Part shown: positions 20,850-32,954 of the stretch, piece after piece
Position numbering within the stretch: the first letter of the stretch is position 1
Layout: each line of letters opens with the position of its first letter
Origin: Monodelphis domestica
Taxonomy: Eukaryota > Chordata > Mammalia > Didelphimorphia > Didelphidae
NCBI RefSeq assembly: GCF_027887165.1
Contig: NC_077234.1
Coordinates: forward strand, 253,859,158-253,923,157
DNA length: 64,000 nt
Direction: 5' to 3'
The notes under the pieces: model-generated
What the model was told of the DNA's origin: nothing
What the model saw: only the letters and a program-made list of their open reading frames with translations
The model's database searches: none
Position numbers and translations under genes: made by a program

Positions 20850-21720
20850 AGATATTCAGTTTTTTAAATGAGATATTTTATAGCTTCTTCTATTATTTCA
20901 TTCTTTTGATTCTGTTTTATTGTTTCTTGTTTCTCATGAAATCATTTGCTTCTCTCCCAACTCTAATTTCTAAAAGCTAAATTCCTTCCATGACCTTTTG
21001 ATCCTCCTTTTCCATTTGTTTTATTCTACCTTTAATTGAATCCTTTTGTTCACCATATTATTTTGCCTCTTTTTGGCAATTTATCTTTTTAAGTTATTTT
21101 CTTTTTGTTTTACTTTCATCCCCCTCCCCATTTTTCTTTGACCTGTCTCATTTGATTTTTTAAAAATTCTTTTTTGAGTTCTTTCAGCTTTGGGACCAAT
21201 TTCCATTTTTCTTTGAGGTTTTGTGTGTGGCTACTTGGATGTCATCATCTATTGATTCTATGCTTTGTTCTTTGTCTACATAGAAATTTTCTATGGTTAA
21301 GTGTTTCTTTTATTTTTTGTCTATTTTCCCAGCATTTTTTTTTGCTTTTGTTCTTGAGAATTCTGAAACCTACTGATTCTTTCTCCTATATTGGTGGCTT
21401 CCTGTGAGCTATTTTGCCCTTGGGCTAGTTCTTCATCTCAGAGTAGTCTTGAAAAGGCCAAGCACAATGAACTCCCAGTCCTCACTGCAGGGTGATACCA
21501 GGACTTGGGACATCAAGGAACTGATCTCGGTTTTGGAGTGCTGTGTTGTGTGTGTAGCCAGGGTCCTGAGTTTCTGAAGTTGAGCTATGCCCAGGCTTAT
21601 AACCTGGTGCAGTAGGTGAAAATGGAGGTTGGTAGGTCCTTCTCTGTGTGTAGTCATGTTTCCATTTCCCCGTTATTACATGAAAATAAACTCTCTCTGC
21701 CTTCCTTTCAAGTTGTATTT
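20850..21720 (-). mobile_element. L1 5' fragment (ORF1 N-terminus and 5' UTR)
   Basis: The reverse strand carries a further, more decayed L1 ORF1 coiled-coil region (20860-21280) and part of a 5' UTR to about 21720. It is recognised by the same T-rich antisense phrases (TTTTGATTCTGTTTTATTG, TTCTTTTTTGAGTTCTTTC). No long frame remains. Confidence 0.6.
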
Positions 21721-22394
21721 CTCTAGAGAGTCCTCTCATTTCATCTTGTTATTTGTTTTTGATTTCTACCATTTTTTCTGCACTTTTAAAATGTTGCTTT
21801 GGAAGGATTGTCAGAGTGGTTTCAGTTTTTGATGCTACCAAGCTATTTTTGAAAGAACACTGTGCTTATGACTAACAATTTTTTTTCTTTTCAAAATTAT
21901 TCTAGTTTTTACTTAACATGTTTTCAAAAGAAATATAGTTTATAAATAGTTTGAGTCCTGGGTAGTTAAATGTTAGTTTGCTATATTAATTTGTTTGCTA
22001 GATCTACAACTTACCTGCAATGTTCTGATTGCCCAAGTCATTCTACTTTTGTCTTCTTTCCTAGGTACTACTGCATTGTCCAAATTTATTGATGCCTTTT
22101 TGTCAGACCTCATCTATTCTGAAGATACAATAAGTAAACCATGAAATAAGTTAATTAAAGTGTCCTAAATGTGTCATTTATCTAGATAATTTTCTAGTTT
22201 TCTGACTTAAACCTAAATTGAGTAATAAATAGTTAGAGTTTTAGGCAATTCAAGCAAGAACTATGGTGAAAACTTTTTGAGACAATAGAAATATATTCAC
22301 CCATTAGATAATATCACAATGTGGCTGCCTATTTTGTTTATGCATTAGACCAATTTCAAAAGAGGAGAAGACTGGGTTAAATAATGTGAAATTC
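21721..22394. other. Unassigned AT-rich sequence
   Basis: No repeat, frame or RNA gene recognised. Confidence 0.4.
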
Positions 22395-22640
22395 TAGAAG
22401 CAGCTGGTGACATAACAGGACCCTGAATGGGCTAAGTTCGAACCTAACCCCTGAAACATCAAATACAAGGGCATGGGAGTTATTTCACTTCAATATGCCT
22501 CAGTTTCTACAAATACAAAATGGAGGTAATAGTGACACCTATCTTATAGGATCTTGGTGAATATCAAATGAATATATATTTTTAAAGATTTAGTACAGTA
22601 TCTAGAACATAATAGACAGTAAGTACATGCTTATTCACTA
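22395..22640 (+). mobile_element. MIR / Ther-1-like CORE-SINE
   Basis: MIR landmarks in order: AGCAGCTGGTGACATAACAG, GGGCTAAGTTCGAACCTAAC, CAATATGCCTCAGTTTCTAC, AAAATGGAGGTAATAGTGAC, then AACATAATAGACAGTAAGTA as the 3' end. About 245 bp, one of the longer MIR fossils here. Confidence 0.65.
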
Positions 22641-23499
22641 ATCCTTCCTTCTTCTGTAAAACTTGGCATTAAATTTACAAACATTTTCAGAAATGTTTCA
22701 TAAATCTAATAAGTAACTAAAAATAGCCCTGATTCTTGATTCAACAAGAAGTGACATTAAAAGTAAATGTATTTGTTACTCTAGGCATAACTAGATTAAT
22801 TTCCAATAAAGTAATCATAATGAACTTCAAACTAAAACCACATCCATAGGATTTGATGCTATTCTATGACTGACACATGAAAAAATCATATGCTGATCCT
22901 AGATGTGCTTGTTGGGGAGTGGCAGATTTTTAAGTATAATATTCATATTTCTGTCATTAGGAAGAAAATTACTAGAAGTTAGTGTGAAATTTTAGGCCTC
23001 AAAATATAACATCTTTATATTTAGATTTAGCTAGCTGAATATATCCTTCCAAAGGTCTTTCCCAACCTTTGTTTTGCTTTGTCTGCTGTGGAATATTTTT
23101 ACCACAAGATGGCAATATTTTCTCATTTGGCTGCATACAACTCACAGAAGACTTGACATAGGTTAAACTATTAAAAACATTTGTGCCCCCTAGGGTAAAA
23201 TAAAATATCTAATTTTGTTTTTTTCTAAAAAAATAATTAAAATATTATTAAATATACTCATAGGCATATTACTGTAAAAGTCATAGATGATGAGAGTTTA
23301 AAGAAAATAAAACTTAAGTCCTAACCAGAAGCTCTTCTGCTACTTCTATTATATTCAATGATTTTTTTTCTCCAAATATATAGTGCTCTTCCAGTCTTCT
23401 TATAAACCAATAGGTTTTTTTGTTTGTTTGTTTTTGGTATTTTGTTGTCAACATCAGAAATCCAATGTGGTATACTGAATTCCAGGAAGTCAAAAAGAA
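22641..23499. other. Unassigned AT-rich sequence
   Basis: No coding potential or known repeat seen, apart from a (GTTT)n-like tract at about 23418-23440 and the CTCF-like site at 23101. Confidence 0.4.
23101..23115 (+). promoter_or_regulatory. CTCF-like motif
   Basis: ACCACAAGATGGCAA matches the CTCF core CCASYAGRKGGCR at all but one position. It lies in non-repetitive sequence. A single motif match is weak evidence of occupancy. Confidence 0.3.
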
Positions 23500-23917
23500 T
23501 TAAATTTTATTCAGCATATCTGTAGAAAGTGATCTAAATCTTCATACTGTTTCCTATACTTTGGAGGGGTACCATATATTTGGGGAATAAGAAATGCACT
23601 TCAAATAGTCTTATTCATTTTGTTCAGCTCTTTGTCAATTAAACTATTGCATAGTTGTTAATGTGCTGTTTCTATTAAATAAAATCCTTTAATCCCCAAC
23701 TTATGCTAAGAAATCAAATAATAATAATGTCTACTCCACCAAAGCCCCACAAGGAAAGAAAGAGAGTGGCTAGACATGGAACTCCCCCTAATTAATATCC
23801 TGTCTACGTCAGCATGTAAGGATAGGACAGAAGCAGGTGCTGGAAATCATAATTTTGTTGGGGATTGTAGTATTGCTGGGGATTGTAGTTTTGAGGGTAA
23901 CAGATTCAAATTATACA
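23500..23917 (-). mobile_element. 3' LTR of the minus-strand element
   Basis: It begins (reverse strand) TGTATAATTTGAATCTGTTA and shares ACATGCTGACGTAGACAG with the 5' LTR. The far (low-coordinate) end is not defined and 23500 is a guess. A TTAAAGG/ATTTAATAG region near 23680 may hold the polyadenylation signal. Confidence 0.45.
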
Positions 23918-23926
23918 ATCCCCCCT
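23918..23926 (-). promoter_or_regulatory. Polypurine tract
   Basis: The reverse strand reads AGGGGGGAT directly abutting the TG that starts the 3' LTR. This is the plus-strand primer site of a retroelement and fixes the element's orientation. Confidence 0.55.
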
Positions 23927-25820
23927 GAGGCCCTTTGGAAGACTAGTCTCCCCAAATGGATCTTGTAAACATAACCAACTTATAAATTACAATAATTTGG
24001 GGATAAAAGGGAAAGAGGACAAAACCAATAATTACTAGGCACATTGACAAAAAGGTAATTGGGGGGAAGTCCCCTTTGACATTAGAGTATACATACAAAA
24101 TAAGTGTGTTACGATTTCTCACAGTTCAATTTCATTACAATCCAAAGTTCATTCTGGATCTTTTTGTGCAGTGTGAGGTTTTTGCAGGCATCTTCATGGC
24201 ACCTTCTCCAAGCAGTTCACTTCCTAGATTTTGAGAGTTAGCAAGTTTCTTAACTGTTATAAAACTAGAATTTTATGACAATTATATTATTCCTTTTGAG
24301 GAGGGTGTTGAAAAACATACATATCAACTCAGGACACATTGATTTTTCACTAAGAAGACAGTTTTATAAAAAAAACCCAGTAGTATGCCATGTATACTAA
24401 GTATACCAAGTATAAATGAATTCAAGAAAACCTTTTGGGTCTAAAACATCACCAAGAATCTAGATCATGCTGGTGAAGGTAAATTAAACTGAAGAGTTAA
24501 AAACCATCCAGAAGCTACTTAGGCTTCATGGGAATTGCTCCCTCTTGGGAGTCATTCAGGAGAACCACACCCTAGGAAAACCATCCCAGCTCCTCTGGTA
24601 TGAGACTATAAAAGCCTTAAAAGTCATGTTTTATATGTCTCATCCATTACAGTTTTACAAATGCGGAGGTGGGGATTAGTGCTTTAACACTTAACTTTAG
24701 CTACTAAATTGACCCTTACCTCTTGTTACAAACAACTCAAAGGTGCTTTTATAATGGTATGTTCTCCAGTCCAGTCATATGTAATCAAGGAAGAATGACA
24801 AAAAGCAAAGAAAATATGAAAGGTAATGAAAATGGATCCAAGAGAAGTAGATGGAACCATCATGAACCAACAGGGGAAGAATTCCATGGAATTCTAAAGA
24901 GGATTCAAAAGGAAAAGCTGTTGGCCAGAGGGAGGACTGGGTACTCTTTGACTTCTCTCCTCACTTCTCTTCTGACTCTCTCACCAGAGACTGTCTAGAG
25001 CTATAGAGAGCAGAATTGGGTTTCCACATACCTTTCCTACCTGGCTTGTGCTGAAGAAGTGTTACTGCTTTGTTCTGAAGATCATCTTTTACCATCATTT
25101 CATTCTTGAAAAGATATTTGATCTCTCATTAAATATAGATATAGACAAAGTAGGGGTAGGGTCTATCCAACCTCTCTGTTCTGGCCTTTCCCCCCTTTTA
25201 TCTCTTTGCCATAGAGATAAATTAGCCAATTAGTATATCAAACTAGCTTTGAATTTTGTAATAAGGAGGGAAGATTCAAAATCACCTAGAAGCAGAGTTG
25301 GGAGGGGTTTGACTCATTCTGGGTCAGGTCCAGACTCCATTAGGCTATGGTGAAGAAAGAGGAAGTGCTATACTCTAACCAGCCCTTACAACAGCTGGTT
25401 TTGTGTTTCATAGTGTTGGGAAGGATTCCTCTCTCAATCCCACCAATACACATATGATGAGGTACAAATAAAGAAAATATAACAGCACATATAGCTAATT
25501 GTCAAAACACAGTAACTTAAAGTGGCATAGTGTAACAGAACTTAACAAACAAAATAAAATCTTAAAACAAGCAATCAGCAAATACAATATATGTGACAGG
25601 ATACAGGCACTGAATTCAAGTGTCCTTTTTTATGATTCTGATACAGAAACTTCCATAAAACAATGGAGTCTGAAAAGTCTTAAAAAACCACTTCCAGGCT
25701 CTTTAAGGTTCCTTCTCCTCCTCAGGACCATTATCCATTTAGATTCCTTTTCTCATACCTCTGGGATTTTCCATAGTGAGGGAGAATTCCTCAATGAACA
25801 TAGTGTGGAGGAATCTCATA

Positions 25821-26018
25821 TCAGATATATTGTAGAGACTGAGCAAACCAGAATGGCAAGGGGGTATGGGGAGACCAATTTCTCCCTTGAATCTCAGGAT
25901 TATTCAAGCTAATTGCAAGGACCAGTGCACCCAGGAATAGTAGGAATAAAGGATACCCTACAACTAGGAGATTTTTGAGATAGGTAATGCACTACTGCCC
26001 TTTCACCAAGCGGGCCAT
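25821..26018 (-). pseudogene. Signal-peptide-like ORF in the minus-strand LTR element
   Basis: From an ATG at 26018 in a fair start context (GCAAGCATGG) the frame reads MARLVKGQ, a TAG, then CITYLKNLLVVGYPLFLLFL, then GALVLAISL and NNPEIQGRNWSPHTP, ending at 25821. A short basic N-terminus, about 20 hydrophobic residues and a polar, Trp-containing sequence form the shape of a secretory leader. It lies just inside the 5' LTR. It could be the start of a decayed env or a leader/Gag N-terminus like those of ERV-B and ERV-C. The rest of any protein is not readable. Confidence 0.4.
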
Positions 26019-26019
26019 G

Positions 26020-26376
26020 CTTGCAATTCTACTTCCTGTTTGGAAGAGTAACCTCCCTTCTATTTTCCATTTCCCTTAGGGGTAAAACCTTAGGGAGAAG
26101 CTTGCTTCCCCTACTATATGGATAGGGAGTTTAGAGGGGAGAAGCTCTCTTGCCTAAGGGAAACACACCTGGGCTTTCAAGCCAAACAGTGAGCAAACAT
26201 TCAGCTGTTGGAAATGTAAGGGAAAGACGGATCTATACTTTCCAAGTCTCTGGACTTGGAAATCCAATGTATATACTGTCTACATCAGCATGTAATGACA
26301 GGAAGTGAATAGGGTGCTGGAAATCTTAGTCTTGCTCGGGATCAGAGTTTTTAGATTAATAGCTTCACATTACACA
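26020..26376 (-). mobile_element. 5' LTR of the minus-strand element
   Basis: The reverse strand starts TGTGTAATGTGAAG and shares ATTTCCAGCACC and ACATGCTGATGTAGACAG with the 3' LTR at 23.9 kb. The inner border is inferred from the leader-like ORF that follows and may be wrong by 100 bp or more. Confidence 0.4.
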
Positions 26377-26379
26377 CAA

Positions 26380-27775
26380 GCATTGCTGTGGAACAAGCCA
26401 GACATAAACAAAAAATTTAAAGTCCAAATATAATTCACAAGAGAAGCCCAAAAAGGTTTAAAAAATGAAGAGAAAATTTAAGGGAATCAAGGACAAAATG
26501 CAAGGAAAAAGGATTTCCATAATTTTCAAAAATTATTCTTAGTAGTAGAGAAGATAGAAGGAAATTACTCAGAAAGAGGGTGGAGAAGTAAGCTGATTAT
26601 GATTATATGATGTATATGATGATATATGATGACATGATGTATATGCAAATGTGATGATATGGCATAATATGTATATATGATATGATATATATGCATATGA
26701 ATAATAAGTAAAAATTAATCAAGGACTGAAAGAGAGGTTTGCACTGGAGTTAAGGGAAGGAAGAAATAGAATGGGGCAAATTATATGACATAAAGAGGCC
26801 TGAATAATCATTATAGAGAGGGGAAGATAAAGGTGGTGATGAGCAATGCTTAAACTTTACTCTCATTGTAACTGACTCAGAGAGGGGAAAACAAATATAC
26901 TACATGGTATAATAACCAAATTAATATTCCTACCCAGATATATATTTTATAAAGTTTATTAGAAAGAGTAGACAATCATAGTTTTAAATCTCACCATTCC
27001 TCTTAGTAACCTGACCACAAGTTGCCTAGCCTGCCAGTCCCTTCCTCTTTCCCCCTTACTTGCTGCTTTTTTCCCACATTAGTTAAAAAAACCCAAATCC
27101 TCAAGCCCTGGTCAGTCACTGCCCCCTCACTTTTATCACTGTACAGCATGTATATGGATGCAAGCTGGCGTAACTGTGTTATATGAGCAATGTTGATGGA
27201 CAGGTCAAGCTACTCAGGAGGGGGAGGCAATGAACTTCCTTGACATTGTGGGGTACAGAATTATATTGTACTCGACTCAGTGGGGTATAGCAATCTATCT
27301 TACCCCCACAGAGATGTAGAAGGGGAATAAGACATGGGAAGAGGGAGTTAATTGGAGGGAAAGAGAAGTTGAGGGAGCACATAAAGCAAAATACTGGTGA
27401 GGAGGAAGAGAGAGAAAGAGAATAGAGTAGGATTTAAAGTAGATAATATGATGAAGGGTAATACACAGTAAACATAATGATGAATTTGAATGGGATGAAC
27501 TCAGCCATTAAACAGAAGCAGATAGCAGAGTGAATAAAAAACCAGAATCTCTACTGTGAATTGTTTACAAGAAACATATTTCAGGCAGAGTGATACACAC
27601 AAATTCAAGGTAAAAAGCTGGAGCACAATTTATTTGGCATCATCTAAATTTTTTTTAAAAAAAGGAGTAACAATCAGAATACCAGACAAGGTTAAAGTAG
27701 AAATTGATCTGATTAAAAGGGATAAAGAAGGAAATTTCATTTTGGTAAAAGATTCTATAAACAATGAAGCAATTC
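26380..27775 (+). mobile_element. L1 fragment (inter-ORF spacer and ORF2 endonuclease start)
   Basis: It begins with the spacer downstream of ORF1 (CACAAGAGAAGCCCAAAAAG) shared with the copies at 0.2 and 29.3 kb, continues through GA-rich sequence, and reaches the start of the ORF2 endonuclease (QETYFRQSDTHKFKVKSWS; VEIDLIKRDKEGNFILVKD at about 27690-27750). It stops abruptly at 27775 against an oppositely oriented L1. A 255-bp block at about 26925-27180 is foreign to the L1 and has an AATAAA on the minus strand, perhaps a short LTR. Confidence 0.7.
26597..26702. repeat. Degenerate (ATGATAT)n microsatellite
   Basis: About 105 bp of interrupted GATGTATATGATGATATATG-type repeats within the L1 spacer. 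Confidence 0.8.
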
Positions 27776-28835
27776 CACTGGGTTATAAATGTATCATTGT
27801 TCAAAACCTATTTCCATGTTATTCATATTGCAATAGATTGATCTTTTAACATCAAAAACCTAATTATATCCCCATCAAACCCTTAAGTAGATCATATGTT
27901 TTATTTCTGCTTTTCTGCTCCCACAGTTCTTTCTCTGGATATGGATAGCATTCTATCTCATAAGTTCCTCTGGATTGTCCTGGATCATTGCATTGTTGCT
28001 AGTAGAAAAGTCTATTACATTTGATTGTGCAATGATGTATCAGTCTTTATGTGTAACATTCTCCTGGTTCTGCTCCTTTTGTTCTGCATCAATTCCTGTA
28101 GGTCTTTTCAGTTCACATGGAATTCCTCCACCTCATTATTCCTTTCAGCATAATAATATATTGTCACCATCAGATACCACAATTTTTTCAGATACTCCCC
28201 AATCGATGGACACCTATTCATTTTCCAATTTTTGTCACCACAAAGAGCTTGTCTATAAATATATTTTTTAGTATTTTCCCCTACTATCTCTTTGTGGTAT
28301 AAACCTAGCAGTGGTATTGATGGATCAAAGGACAAACATTTTTAAAGCCATTTGCACATAATTTCAAATTACCATCCAGAATGGTTGGGCCAATTCACAA
28401 CTCCACAAGCAGTGTATTAGTGACCCAATTTTGCCACATCCCCTCAAACATTTATCACTTTCCTTTGCTCCCATTTGGCCAATCTTCTAGGTGTGATATA
28501 TTACCTAAGTGTTGTTTTGATTTGCATTTAAGGAGGGATTTAGAAAATGTTATCATGTGTTTATTGATAGTTTTGATTTCTTTACATGAAAACTGCCTAT
28601 TCACGTCCCTTGACCATTTGTCAATTGGGGATTGGCTTAATTTTTTCCTAAAATTTACTTAGTTCCTTATATATTTAGGAAATTAAACTTTTGTCCCAGA
28701 GTTTTGTTATAAAAATGTATTCTGAATTTGTTGCTTTCCTTCTGATTTTGGCCAAATTCATTTTGGTTTTACAAAACCTTTTTTAATTTGATATAATCAA
28801 AGTCATTCATTTTATATTTTGTAGTGTAACCATGG
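27776..28835 (-). mobile_element. L1 3'-end fragment
   Basis: The reverse strand shows the 3' UTR (GGTTTTTGATGTTAAAAGAT, TGGTGACAATATATTATTAT) and the C-terminal part of ORF2. It is 5' truncated near 28835, with its 3' end abutting the plus-strand L1 at 27775. Several ORFs of 75-98 residues on either strand are accidental. Confidence 0.7.
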
Positions 28836-30059
28836 AAAAAAATACTCTAATTAAGAAAAAGAAAAAGGAAGTTCTTGACTATTATATCCATTTAGAAAAA
28901 AAGAAAAGAAACTTCCCTGGCAAAGAGATCCAGGAGAGACAATAGTGAATTATTGAATGACTTAAAATCATGATTAAAAAAGGCAAGACAACCTATTACA
29001 AGAAATTATTAATCAAAAGTGCCTAGATAGTCTTGACCATGGCTTTAAATAGATATTGAAAGAAACATACTGTACTGAATCCCCCTATGACAAATTGTAA
29101 AAATGTTATAGCCATGTATAAAGGCTCCCAGGGGTAAAGGAAAAAAATACTTCAAGCAGACAGAAAAAACCACAATTCAAATAGCATGGAGTCCCAGTCA
29201 GTATTATATATCAGAATGCTGCTAGATCTGGCAGCATTTACTTTACTTCATTATTTCAAGGGAAAGTCTCATCATGATATAAAATATAAGATTTCCAAGA
29301 TATCCTGATGGAAAGACCAGACTAAAACAGAAAATTGATGTCCAAATGTAAAATTCAAGAGAAGCATAAAAAGTAAATAAGGGGGGGGGGATCTCATGGC
29401 TTTAATAAAGTCAAATTGCTTATATTCCTATGTAGAAAGATGATATCTTTAACCCTTTAAAATTATCATTATCATAGTAGTTAGAAGAAGTATACATGGA
29501 AAGTGTGGTAGTAAGCTATTTAGGATTATACCTAAAAAAGGAAAAAGCTAGAGGTAAAAAAGAGGATTGCACTAAGAGTAATTGAAAGAGAGAACTAAAT
29601 TGGGATAAATTATGTAACATAAAAAGGTATGGGGAGGAAAGATGAACTATTACAATGGAGGGGAAGATGAAGGTGGTGATGAGTAATACTAAAACCTTAT
29701 TCTCAAAGGAATTGATTCAGAGAGGTAAGAACCTCCAGATTCATTTGCTATAGAATCTAATCTTGACCTATAGGGAAGTAGAAGAGGATTAAGGAGGGTG
29801 GTTGTGGGAAGGGGAGTAATATAAGGGATGGGGAATGGGGGAGTAATTAAAAGCAAAACACAGGAGGGAAGGAAAAAAGTAAAAGGAGAAAGGACAGGAT
29901 TAAAAGAGGAAACATAGATTTTAACTATAACTGAATGTAAATAGGATGAACCCACACATAAAATGGAAGTCCATAGCAGACTGAATTAAAACCTGAAATC
30001 CCATCATGTGTTGTTTTTAAGATACACATTTGAGGCAGGTAGAACCACAGTAAAGAGAA

Positions 30060-30520
30060 GAGGCTGGAGCAAAATCTATTGGGCTTCAACTGAAAAATAA
30101 AGAAGTAGCATTCATGATTTCAGACAAAGCTAAAGCAAAAATAGATATGATTAAAAGAGTTAAGGAAGGTCATTTTATCTTGATAAAAGATAGTGTAGAC
30201 AATGAAGTCATATCAATAATTAATATATATGTACATATATATGAACCAAATGATATTACATTCAAAATTTTAAAGAAGAAACTAAAGGAGTTTAAGGAGG
30301 AAATAGTAAAACTATACTAGTGGGGGACCTCAACCTTCCCCTATCAGATTTAGATAAATCTAACCACAAAAAGGAAAGAAATTGAATGAAATTTTAGAAA
30401 AGTTAGATTTAATAGATATCTGGAGAAAATTGAATAGGCATAAAAAGGAATATACCTTCTTTTCAGTAGCACATGTTATATATATACAAAAATTGAGCAC
30501 ATATTAGGGCATAAAAACTT
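30060..30520 (+). pseudogene. L1 ORF2 endonuclease remnant
   Basis: Reads KNKEVAFMISDKAKAKIDMI, KEGHFILIKDSVDNEVISII, YEPNDITFKIL, then WGTSTFPYQI in place of the usual GDLN motif after a frameshift, then KIEHILGHKN. The Asp of the IDH motif is Glu here. Stops and shifts separate the parts. Confidence 0.7.
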
Positions 30521-31303
30521 TACAACCTGGGGGGGGAGGAGGAAAAGAAAATGATCTTTATTTCTAACGAATAATGTTTGAAAATGACCAAATAAAATAA
30601 TATTTAAAAGGAAAAAAAAACAAAAAAACTTCACAACCAAATCCAGAAAAGCAGAAATAATAATTTCATCTTTTTCAGATCATACTGTAATAAAAAGTAT
30701 AATCAATAAAGGTTCATTGAAAGGCAAATTAAAATTAATTGGAAACTAAGTAATCTAATTCTTAAAAACTGAAGGGCCAAAAAACAAATCATAGAAACAA
30801 TCACTGATTTCATTTAAGAGAATGGCAATGACAATATATCAAAATTTATGGACTACAGACAAAGCAGTACTCTCAGTAAAATTTATATCCTGGAGTTTTT
30901 ATATCAACAAAAAAGAGAAAAGGGAGACTAATGAATTAGGCGTGCAACTAAAAGAAACTAGAAAAAGAACAAATTAAAAATTCCCAGATAATGATGAAAA
31001 TTGGGCATCCAAAAAATCAAAGGAGAAATTAATAAAATTGAAACTAAAAGAAGTATTGAACTTAAATTAATAAATAAGACTAAGAGCTGGTTCTATGGGG
31101 GAAAACACATAAAAATAGAGGATTGGTTAATTTGATATAAAAAAGAAAGAAGAAAATCAAATTAACAGTATCAAAAATGAAATGGATAATCTCACCTTTA
31201 ATAAAGAGGAGAAATTAAAGCAATCATTAGAAGTAATTTTCCCCAATTATGAGACAAAAAATTTGACTATGTGAAATGGATGAATATTTATAGAACAAAT
31301 TGC

Positions 31304-31521
31304 CTAGATGTGAGTCTGTGTACCTATTGCATGTGTGCCAGATGGGGCTGTCCCCTTCCCCCTCTGCACCTTGCCCAATGACATTTATTACATCTCCTGC
31401 CCCTCTGACCAGAAGCCTAATTGGAGCCCTTCTTCCCTTTCCTGTCTGTGGTAAACAGGAGGCTCACATAACATGTAAGAGTTGCAGTTTGGGTACTCAG
31501 TGTCTAAAAGGTTCTCCATAG
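31304..31521 (+). mobile_element. hAT-like non-autonomous DNA transposon in L1
   Basis: It interrupts L1 ORF2 between GAACAAATTGCCTAG and ATATTAACAAAAGAGG, which are continuous in the L1 family. The left end reads GCATGTGTGCCAGATGG and the right end CAGTTTGGGTACTCAGTGTC, then TAAAAGGTTCTCCATAG. It pairs with the element at 14007-14230. About 218 bp with no coding capacity. Confidence 0.65.
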
Positions 31522-31529
31522 CTGGTTCA

Positions 31530-32940
31530 TATTAACAAAAGAGGAAATAGAATACTTAAAAAATCCCATTTCAGGAGAAGAAATTGAACAAGATTTCAAT
31601 TGAACAACAAATATCCAAGAAAACTCTCCAGGGTCATTGGATTTACAAGTGAATTCTATTTAAAGAAAAATTAATACCCATCCTATACAAACTATTTGAC
31701 AAAATAAGAAAAGAAGGAATCCTACCAAATTCTTTTTTTGACACAAATATATACTGTTTCCCAAGCCATGGAGACCAAAAATAAAGAAAGAAAATTATAG
31801 ACCAATGTCCTCAATGAACATAGATACAAAAATCTTAAATGAAATAGTAGCAAAAAACTACAATTTATCAAAAGAATTCTTCAATATGACCAGATGGGAT
31901 TTAAACCAGGAATGCAGGGCTGGTTTAATATTAGGACAACTATTGACATAATTAACCAAATCAATAATCAAATTAACAAAAATCACAGGATTATCTCAAT
32001 AGATGCAGAAAAAGCCTTTAATAAAATACAACACCTATTCATTCCTATTGAAAACAATAAAAAGGATTGAAATAGAAGGGCCTTTCCTTAAAATAATAAG
32101 TACTATTTAAAACCCTCAACACGTATCATCTGAAGTGGGGATAAGTTAGAGGCCTTTTCAATAAGATCAGGAGTGAAGCTAGTATGCTCATTGTCACCAC
32201 TATTATTTAATATTGTAGAAAAAATGGTAACTTTAGCAATTGAAAAGAAAAAGGAATTGAAGCAATTAAAATAAGCAATAAGGAAACTAAACTATCTCTT
32301 CTTGTGGATGACTTGATGGTATATTTAGAGAATCTTACAACATCACCTAAACAAACTAGTTGAAATAATAATTTCAGAAAAGTTGCAGGATACAAAAATA
32401 AACCCACATAAATCGTTATCATTTATATGTTTCTAAAAAACACAGCAGCAAGAGTTAGAAGGAGAAATTCTATTTTAAATCATTGTAGACAAAACAAAAC
32501 ACTTGGGAATCTATTCACCAAGACAAATACAGGATTTATCTGAACATAATAATAAACTGTTTTTTACACAAATAAAATGAGATCCAAACAATTGAAAAAA
32601 TATTAATTGTTCATGGATAGACTGATCTAATATAATAAAAATCAGTTCTACCTAAATTAATTTACTTGTTCAATGTCATAGCAATTAAACTACTGAAAAA
32701 CTTAGTAGAATTAGAAAAAAATGAATTCATCTAAAAGAAGAAAAGGTCAAGAATATCAAGAGAAATAATGAAAAAAAGTGAAGAATGGTGGTCTAACATA
32801 ACCAGATCTTAAACTATAGTATAACAGTAATCATCAAAATAATCTGTTACTGGCTAAGAAATAGAAGGGTGGAATAGTTTAGGGATAAATGACCTCAGCA
32901 ATTTAATGTTTGATAAACCAAACAATAGCAGCCTTTTTTT
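31530..32940 (+). pseudogene. L1 ORF2 reverse transcriptase remnant
   Basis: The RT segment follows the hAT insertion. Visible motifs are DGI-type finger sequence (RRNPTKFFF in broken frames), [27 protein letters not shown]-like sequence, SLSPLLFNIVEKM and the catalytic box LLVDDLMVYLEN (VDD at 32304-32312). The two catalytic Asp are preserved although the frame is broken many times. The domain would copy L1 RNA at the nicked target in an active element. Confidence 0.65.
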
Positions 32941-32954
32941 ACATAAGAACTCAC

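Larger units (their letters stand above)
23500..26376 (-). mobile_element. Minus-strand LTR element without visible gag/pol
   Basis: Two LTR starts are seen on the reverse strand: TGTGTAATGTGAAGCTATTA at 26376 and TGTATAATTTGAATCTGTTA at 23917. Both lead into ATTTCCAGCACC, then a short gap, then ACATGCTGA(T/C)GTAGACAG. A purine tract AGGGGGGAT lies immediately before the second, exactly where the 3' polypurine tract should be. The internal part is only about 2 kb and shows no capsid, protease or polymerase motif, so it is non-autonomous or heavily deleted. It carries a leader-like ORF at 26018-25821. Confidence 0.5.

Noticed and set aside
25499..25912. 137-residue plus-strand ORF, among the longest not in a known repeat frame
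   Set aside because: It runs antisense through the minus-strand LTR element, has no domain, signal or codon pattern, and overlaps the leader-like ORF on the other strand.
26380..28835. Twin-priming inversion of one L1
   Set aside because: The inverted 5' part should lie beyond the truncated end of the 3' part (at about 28835), but here it abuts the 3' terminus.
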